Assembly: GCF_028747785.1 (NCBI RefSeq) | Contig: NZ_CP118158.1 | Coordinates: forward strand, 2,170,001-2,234,000 | Source of the DNA: Halosimplex aquaticum | GTDB lineage: Archaea; Halobacteriota; Halobacteria; Halobacteriales; Haloarculaceae | Length of the DNA stretch: 64,000 nucleotides | Direction: 5' to 3' | In this document: positions 60,431-64,000 of the stretch, piece after piece | Layout: each line of letters begins with the position of its first letter | How positions within the stretch are numbered: the first letter of the stretch is position 1 | The notes under the pieces: generated by a model | What the model was told of the DNA's origin: nothing | Seen by the model: only the letters and a program-made list of their open reading frames with translations | The model's database searches: none | Position numbers and translations under genes: made by a program

Positions 60431-61258
60431 ATGGCCGCAGTCGCGAACCTGGCGCTCGTGTTCGTCGCGGGGACGTTGACGGCGCTGGCGACCGGGCTGG
60501 GCGCGGTCCCCTTCTTCCTCGTCGAGGATATCTCGGACCGGTGGAACGTCGTCCTCTGGGGGCTGGCCTCCGGGATCATGGTGGCGGCGTCGCTGTTCGG
60601 GCTGATCGGCGAGGGGCTGGCGGTGGTCGACGGCGGCGTCGCCGCGGCGGCGGTCGCCATCGGGCCGGGGGTCCTCGCCGGGGTGGCGCTCGTCGTCGTC
60701 GGCCACGCGGTGCTGGCGGACGCGGAGTTCGACGCGAGGGAGTACGAGGAGGCGGACTTCCGGAAACTGGTGCTCATCCTCGGCATCCTGACCGTCCACA
60801 GCTTCCCGGAAGGCGTGGCCGTCGGCGTCTCCTTCGCGGAGCTGGGGATCGAGGACCCGAGCCTCGCGACAGTCTCGCTGGCGGGCCTCTCGCTGCCGGT
60901 GCTGGCGGTGTTCATGACCGTCGCCATCTCGATCCACAACGTCCCCGAAGGGGTCGCCGTCTCCATCCCGCTGCGCGCGATGGGCGTCGGCGAGTGGCGG
61001 ATGGTCTGGTGGGCCGTGTTCTCCAGTCTCCCGCAGCCGATCGGCGCGGTGATCGCCTACTACTTCGTCACGCTGGCCGAACAGTTTCTCCCCTTCGGCT
61101 TCGGTTTCGCCGCCGGCGCGATGGTGTATCTCGTCGCGACCGAGTTCGTCCCCGAGGCGCTCGAACGCGGGGAAGACCTTCCCGGGGGCGGACGGCGCGA
61201 GCTCGTCGGCGGCGTCGCGGCCGGCGTGCTCGTGATGATTCCGCTCGCGTTCGCCTGA
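60431..61258 (+). CDS. ZIP-family metal transporter
   Basis: A 275-aa protein with about eight membrane helices. The ZIP metal site is clear: TVHSFPEGVAVGVSFAE (~120) in helix 4 and SIHNVPEGVAVSIPLRA (~175) in helix 5, plus a helix-3 loop with several charged residues. It imports divalent cations, usually zinc. A cysteine-free, short loop between helices 3 and 4 suggests the small prokaryotic type. Confidence 0.92.
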   Translation: MAAVANLALVFVAGTLTALATGLGAVPFFLVEDISDRWNVVLWGLASGIMVAASLFGLIGEGLAVVDGGVAAAAVAIGPGVLAGVALVVVGHAVLADAEFDAREYEEADFRKLVLILGILTVHSFPEGVAVGVSFAELGIEDPSLATVSLAGLSLPVLAVFMTVAISIHNVPEGVAVSIPLRAMGVGEWRMVWWAVFSSLPQPIGAVIAYYFVTLAEQFLPFGFGFAAGAMVYLVATEFVPEALERGEDLPGGGRRELVGGVAAGVLVMIPLAFA

Positions 61259-61294
61259 ACGGCCTGCTGCCCGTCCGCCGCGGGGGCTGGCCCC

Positions 61295-61801
61295 TCAGAG
61301 CAACTTCCGCTGGGTCACGGTGAGGTCGACGAACACGTCGAGCGGCCTGGGCTCGTCGCCGGGCCCGGCGTCGCCGCGGTAGTCGGAGTGGTCGACGACG
61401 AAGTAGTACGGGCCGGAACCGTCGATGGGCTGTCGCGCGCCGCCTTTCTGGGTCTCGGCCTCGTAGGCGTCCTCCGCGACCTTCTCCGCGGTCGTGCTCA
61501 CGTCCGTGCTGCCCGCGGGCGTCAGCGCCGGCTCGTCGCCGTCCGTGTACGTGTCGTAGAACATGAACGACTCCTCGGTCGAGAAGAAGTATACGTCGAA
61601 GGGACGGTCGGCCTTGGCGCGATACCGGATCGCGCCGCCCGGGTCGGACACGTCGGGGATCTCCTTGATCCAGCCCTCTCCGGGCTGGACCGTCACCGAC
61701 CGCTGGACGGTCGTCACCACCTCACCGCCGCCGCCGATGCAGCCGGCGAACCCGCCCGCGACACCCAGTGCGGCCGTCGACAGGAGCGCTCGGCGGTCCA
61801 T
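61295..61801 (-). CDS. Predicted lipoprotein, unknown function
   Basis: A 168-aa protein with a Tat-like/lipobox N-terminus (MDRRALLSTAALGVAGGFAGCIGG, Cys21). The mature part has strands around RSVTVQPGEGWIKEIPDVSD, RPFDVYFFSTEESFMFYDTYTDGD and GPYYFVVDHSDYRGDAGPG, typical of a small secreted beta-sandwich domain. Function unknown. It converges with the ZIP gene. Confidence 0.72.
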   Translation of the reverse strand: MDRRALLSTAALGVAGGFAGCIGGGGEVVTTVQRSVTVQPGEGWIKEIPDVSDPGGAIRYRAKADRPFDVYFFSTEESFMFYDTYTDGDEPALTPAGSTDVSTTAEKVAEDAYEAETQKGGARQPIDGSGPYYFVVDHSDYRGDAGPGDEPRPLDVFVDLTVTQRKLL

Positions 61802-61971
61802 AGCGATCGGTGTCGAATAGTCCTATATAGAGCCACCTGCCGGAGAATCAATCCTGATACCACTCACGGCGCGGACAAGCGTGCAGCCAGCGGCGACGCC
61901 TCGGGCGCGGCCGGGGACGGCGAGTCGGGCGAGAACGCGGGCGAAACCCGACCCCGGGCGAAAGGAACAGG

Positions 61972-61977
61972 AATTTA
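61972..61977 (+). promoter_or_regulatory. TATA-like box of the eL39-eL31-aIF6 operon
   Basis: The ATTTAA core of GAATTTAAGC ends 27 nt before the eL39 ATG at 62005. Upstream of it, from 61802, the sequence shows no gene. Confidence 0.55.
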
Positions 61978-62004
61978 AGCGCCGACGCGGAAGGGGCTGA
62001 CACT

Positions 62005-62157
62005 ATGGGTAAGAAGTCGAAAGCCAAGAAGAAGCGCCTGGGGAAACTCGAGCGCCAGAACACGCGCGTCCCGCCGTGGGTCATGCTCAAGACCGACCGC
62101 AACGTCGAACGCAACCCGAAGCGGCGTCACTGGCGCCGTAGCGACACGGACGAATGA
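62005..62157 (+). CDS. rpl39e: Ribosomal protein eL39
   Basis: A 50-aa basic protein: [39 protein letters not shown] and HWRRSDTDE. This short length and composition are diagnostic of eL39. Its TGA overlaps the ATG of eL31 (ATGA), so the pair is translationally coupled. It opens the usual archaeal operon eL39-eL31-aIF6. Confidence 0.95.
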   Translation: MGKKSKAKKKRLGKLERQNTRVPPWVMLKTDRNVERNPKRRHWRRSDTDE

Positions 62158-62432
62158 GCGCCGGCGACTTCGAGGAACGGGTCGTCACCGTCCCGCTCCG
62201 CGACACGAAGGCCGCGCCGAAGCAGGAAGAGGCCGACAAGGCCATGTCCATCGTCCGCGAGCACCTCGCCAAGCACTTCGCCGTCGACGAGGACGCCATC
62301 AGGCTCGACCCCTCGATCAACGAGGCGGTCTGGGCGAACGGCCGGCAGAACCCGCCGCGCAAGCTGCGGGTCCGCGCCGCCCGCTTCGAGGAAGACGGCG
62401 AGAGCATCGTCGAAGCAGAGACGGCAGAGTAA
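62154..62432 (+). CDS. rpl31e: Ribosomal protein eL31
   Basis: A 92-aa protein: [84 protein letters not shown] with the conserved IN-x-x-V/I-W-x-x-G-x-x-N-P-P core of eL31. It overlaps eL39 by four bases and is followed 2 nt later by the aIF6 start. Confidence 0.94.
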   Translation: MSAGDFEERVVTVPLRDTKAAPKQEEADKAMSIVREHLAKHFAVDEDAIRLDPSINEAVWANGRQNPPRKLRVRAARFEEDGESIVEAETAE

Positions 62433-62434
62433 AC

Positions 62435-63100
62435 TTGCTCCGCGCGGCTTTCTCCGGTTCGGCGTACGTCGGTGTCTTCGCACGCGCGACAGACGACTGT
62501 CTGCTCGTGCGCCCCGACGTCGACGCGGACCTCCGGGAGGACCTGGGCGAGGAGCTCGAGGTCCCCGTCGTCCCCACGACCGTCGGCGGGTCGGGGACCG
62601 TCGGCGCCCTGGCGACCGGCAACGGGAACGGCCTCCTGGTGAGCAGCCGCGTTCGCGAGCGCGAGCGCGACCGCATCGCCGACGCGGCCGACGTCACCAT
62701 CGGCGAGCTGCCCGGCCGGATCAACGCCGCCGGGAACGTCGTCCTCGCCAACGACAACGGAGCCTACGTCCACCCAGACCTCTCGGCCGAGGCGGTCCGC
62801 GCCGTCGAGGACGCCCTCGACGTCCCCGTCGAGCAGGGCGTGCTCGCGGGCTCGCGGACGGTCGGGACGGCCGCGGTCGCCACGAACGCGGGCGTCCTCT
62901 GCCACCCGGACGCCACCGACGCGGAACTGGACTTCCTGGAGGACCTGCTGGGCGTGCCCGCCGACATCGGCACCGTGAACTACGGCGCCCCGCTGGTCGG
63001 CTCCGGGCTCGTCGCCAACGACTACGGCTACGTCGTCGGTCAGGACACCACCGGCCCGGAGCTGGGCCGCATCGAGTCCGCCCTCGGCTACATCGACTGA
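62435..63100 (+). CDS. eif6: Translation initiation factor aIF6
   Basis: A 221-aa anti-association factor that binds the large subunit. It shows the five-fold alpha/beta repeat of IF6: [73 protein letters not shown] and [14 protein letters not shown]. The start codon is TTG at 62435, two bases after the eL31 stop; the sequence reads Leu/Met-Leu-Arg-Ala. No ATG is in frame near the N-terminus. Confidence 0.94.
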   Translation: MLRAAFSGSAYVGVFARATDDCLLVRPDVDADLREDLGEELEVPVVPTTVGGSGTVGALATGNGNGLLVSSRVRERERDRIADAADVTIGELPGRINAAGNVVLANDNGAYVHPDLSAEAVRAVEDALDVPVEQGVLAGSRTVGTAAVATNAGVLCHPDATDAELDFLEDLLGVPADIGTVNYGAPLVGSGLVANDYGYVVGQDTTGPELGRIESALGYID

Positions 63101-63122
63101 CCGACGGGAGTCGGCCGCGGCG

Positions 63123-63500
63123 TCAGAAGACGTTCTGTGGCAGTCTCGGCGCGTTCTCGGCGAGCACGGCCAGCGTCGGCTCGACGTCGCCGAACCGCGC
63201 CCCCCGAGTGACGACGTCGCGGTCGCGGTGCCACTCCACGACGCCGGCGTCCGCGAGTTTCGGGAGGTGCACGTGGTGCAACCGGACCGCGGTGAGCCGC
63301 TGGTGGTCCGGCCCGCCGCACCCGTCGCTGACCGGATCGGATTCCGCCGAGTCCGGGTCGCGTTCCAGTACCGCGTCGGGTACCTGTACCGGCTCGCGTT
63401 CGCGCAGTCGCAACAACAGCCGCCGTCGCACGTCGTTCGCCAGTAGTCCGAACACCGTCGAGGCCCCGAGCATACTCGCGGGTACACCTGGCTGACACAT
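63123..63500 (-). CDS. Winged-helix DNA-binding protein (DUF7344/ArsR-like)
   Basis: A 125-aa protein lying opposite to the translation genes around it. It has an N-terminal helix (MLGASTVFGLLANDVRRRLLLRLRE), then the recognition pattern RLTAVRLHHVHLPKLADAGVVEWHRDRDVVTRG typical of ArsR-like winged helices, and a C-terminal LAVLAENAPRLPQNVF. I recall the family as DUF7344, common in haloarchaea. The start may be 9 codons downstream (63473). Gene order here, between aIF6 and LX, is unusual. Confidence 0.72.
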   Translation of the reverse strand: MCQPGVPASMLGASTVFGLLANDVRRRLLLRLREREPVQVPDAVLERDPDSAESDPVSDGCGGPDHQRLTAVRLHHVHLPKLADAGVVEWHRDRDVVTRGARFGDVEPTLAVLAENAPRLPQNVF

Positions 63501-63643
63501 AACTGTTATCTAGTCGTCAGATCCGCGATCGCCCGGGCGACGGTCACGGCAGAGCGGGTCACCGCTTCGGAGTCGGCGGCACTCGCGGCAGACGGAGAGT
63601 TCGTTGCGGAAGGTACTTCCCGCTCGCTCTCCCAGCGAGACAC

Positions 63644-63817
63644 ATGAGTGAGTTCACAGTCACCGGGCAGTGGAAAGCCCGCGACGGCTGGCAGGCCTTC
63701 GAGAAGGAGATCGACGCCGAGAACGAGGACGTCGCCCGCGAGCACGTCCTCGCCGAGTTCGGTTCGAAGCACGGACTCAAGCGCACGCAGGTCGACATCG
63801 AGGGGGTCGACGCATGA
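63644..63817 (+). CDS. rplX: Ribosomal protein LX (eL20-like)
   Basis: A 57-aa protein: MSEFTVTGQWKARDGWQAFEKEIDAENEDVAREHVLAEFGSKHGLKRTQVDIEGVDA. The Ser/Glu-Phe-x-V-x-G-x-x-x-x-R start and the G-S-K-H-G-L-K-R core match archaeal LX (RplX). Its TGA overlaps the pfdA ATG (ATGA), again indicating coupling. Confidence 0.9.
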   Translation: MSEFTVTGQWKARDGWQAFEKEIDAENEDVAREHVLAEFGSKHGLKRTQVDIEGVDA

Positions 63818-64000
63818 GCCTCGGTGGTGGCGGCGGCGCCCAGCAGCAACTCCAGCAGATCGCCCAGGAGATCGAGCAGATCGAAGAACAGATCGAGGCC
63901 CTCGAGGGCGAGATCAGCGGACTGCAGGACGAGAAACAGGAGATGAACGAGGCCATGGAGGCCATCGAAGCGCTCGAGTCCGGCTCGACGGTCCAGGTGC
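63814..64000 (+). CDS. pfdA: Prefoldin subunit alpha, 5' part
   Basis: The first 62 codons lie in the window: MSLGGGGGAQQQLQQIAQEIEQIEEQIEALEGEISGLQDEKQEMNEAMEAIEALESGSTVQV. The long Gln/Glu/Leu-rich coiled coil followed by LESGSTVQV is typical of archaeal prefoldin alpha. Prefoldin captures unfolded proteins for the thermosome. The position after LX matches the common archaeal order. Confidence 0.93.
   Translation, partial: MSLGGGGGAQQQLQQIAQEIEQIEEQIEALEGEISGLQDEKQEMNEAMEAIEALESGSTVQV

Overview
This window is chromosomal DNA of a halophilic archaeon (class Halobacteria). The evidence is the very high G+C, the strongly acidic proteins, TATA-like boxes about 20-30 nt ahead of many start codons with little room for a leader, and an archaeal gene set: PAN, aIF5B, aIF6, Nob1, Pus10, class I LysRS, eS19, eL31, eL39, LX, prefoldin, PDCD5-like protein, pyruvoyl arginine decarboxylase, halocyanins, and J-domain/ferredoxin and Cld/ABM (PitA-type) fusions. 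The genus cannot be fixed by eye; a member of the Haloarculaceae would fit. No rRNA, tRNA, CRISPR array or intact transposase was seen.

Layout. 0-6.6 kb: 5' part of uppP, an MscS channel, a MazEF-like toxin-antitoxin pair, pus10, an SGNH hydrolase, rnhB and two small conserved genes. 6.7-13.7 kb: secF-secD, PAN, nadE, a Tat lipoprotein, pyruvoyl arginine decarboxylase and small proteins. 13.8-19 kb: aIF5B, two tandem halocyanins, a PRC-barrel gene followed directly by nob1, a 48-aa ribbon-helix-helix-like gene and a CPBP protease. 19-30 kb: pgi, membrane and lipoproteins, pepF, a DUF389 protein, an M28 peptidase, a methyltransferase. 30-44 kb: truA-hisS, then galK - tiny ORF - galT (Leloir pathway), a PP-loop protein with PDCD5-like and eS19, a flippase-like membrane protein, thiL, a site-2 protease, pyrH and lysS. 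44-56 kb: J-domain/ferredoxin fusion, methyltransferase, SufU-type scaffold, MFS transporter, an SDR remnant, a VOC protein, a PitA-type heme protein, a PDZ-containing site-2 protease, sufS. 56-64 kb: an AbrB/PIN toxin-antitoxin pair, DUF424 and TPR genes, three paralogous small membrane proteins in tandem, thpR, a ZIP transporter, and the translation cluster eL39-eL31-aIF6-LX-pfdA, which is interrupted by an opposite-strand winged-helix gene and runs off the window.

The most unusual non-coding signal is a dispersed modular repeat family. Six copies of a core (module R) carry a CCATCTTTTT end, a GC-rich inverted repeat and a conserved ACATGGGTGAAAAAGG end, and sit exactly at gene boundaries. 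Three copies are followed by a nearly identical ~105-bp four-hairpin block (module E), in which one hairpin occurs in both orientations. Two copies carry a further ~400-440 bp of hairpin-rich DNA (module L). The site-2 protease gene at 52.7-54.5 kb is bracketed by inverted R/E copies, and R3/R4 bracket the 12-kb gal-lysS segment. Function is unknown; mobile, terminator or structured-RNA roles are all possible.

Genes were read from translated sequence and motifs; no database search was possible. DUF names given with 'probably' are from memory and should be treated as tentative.
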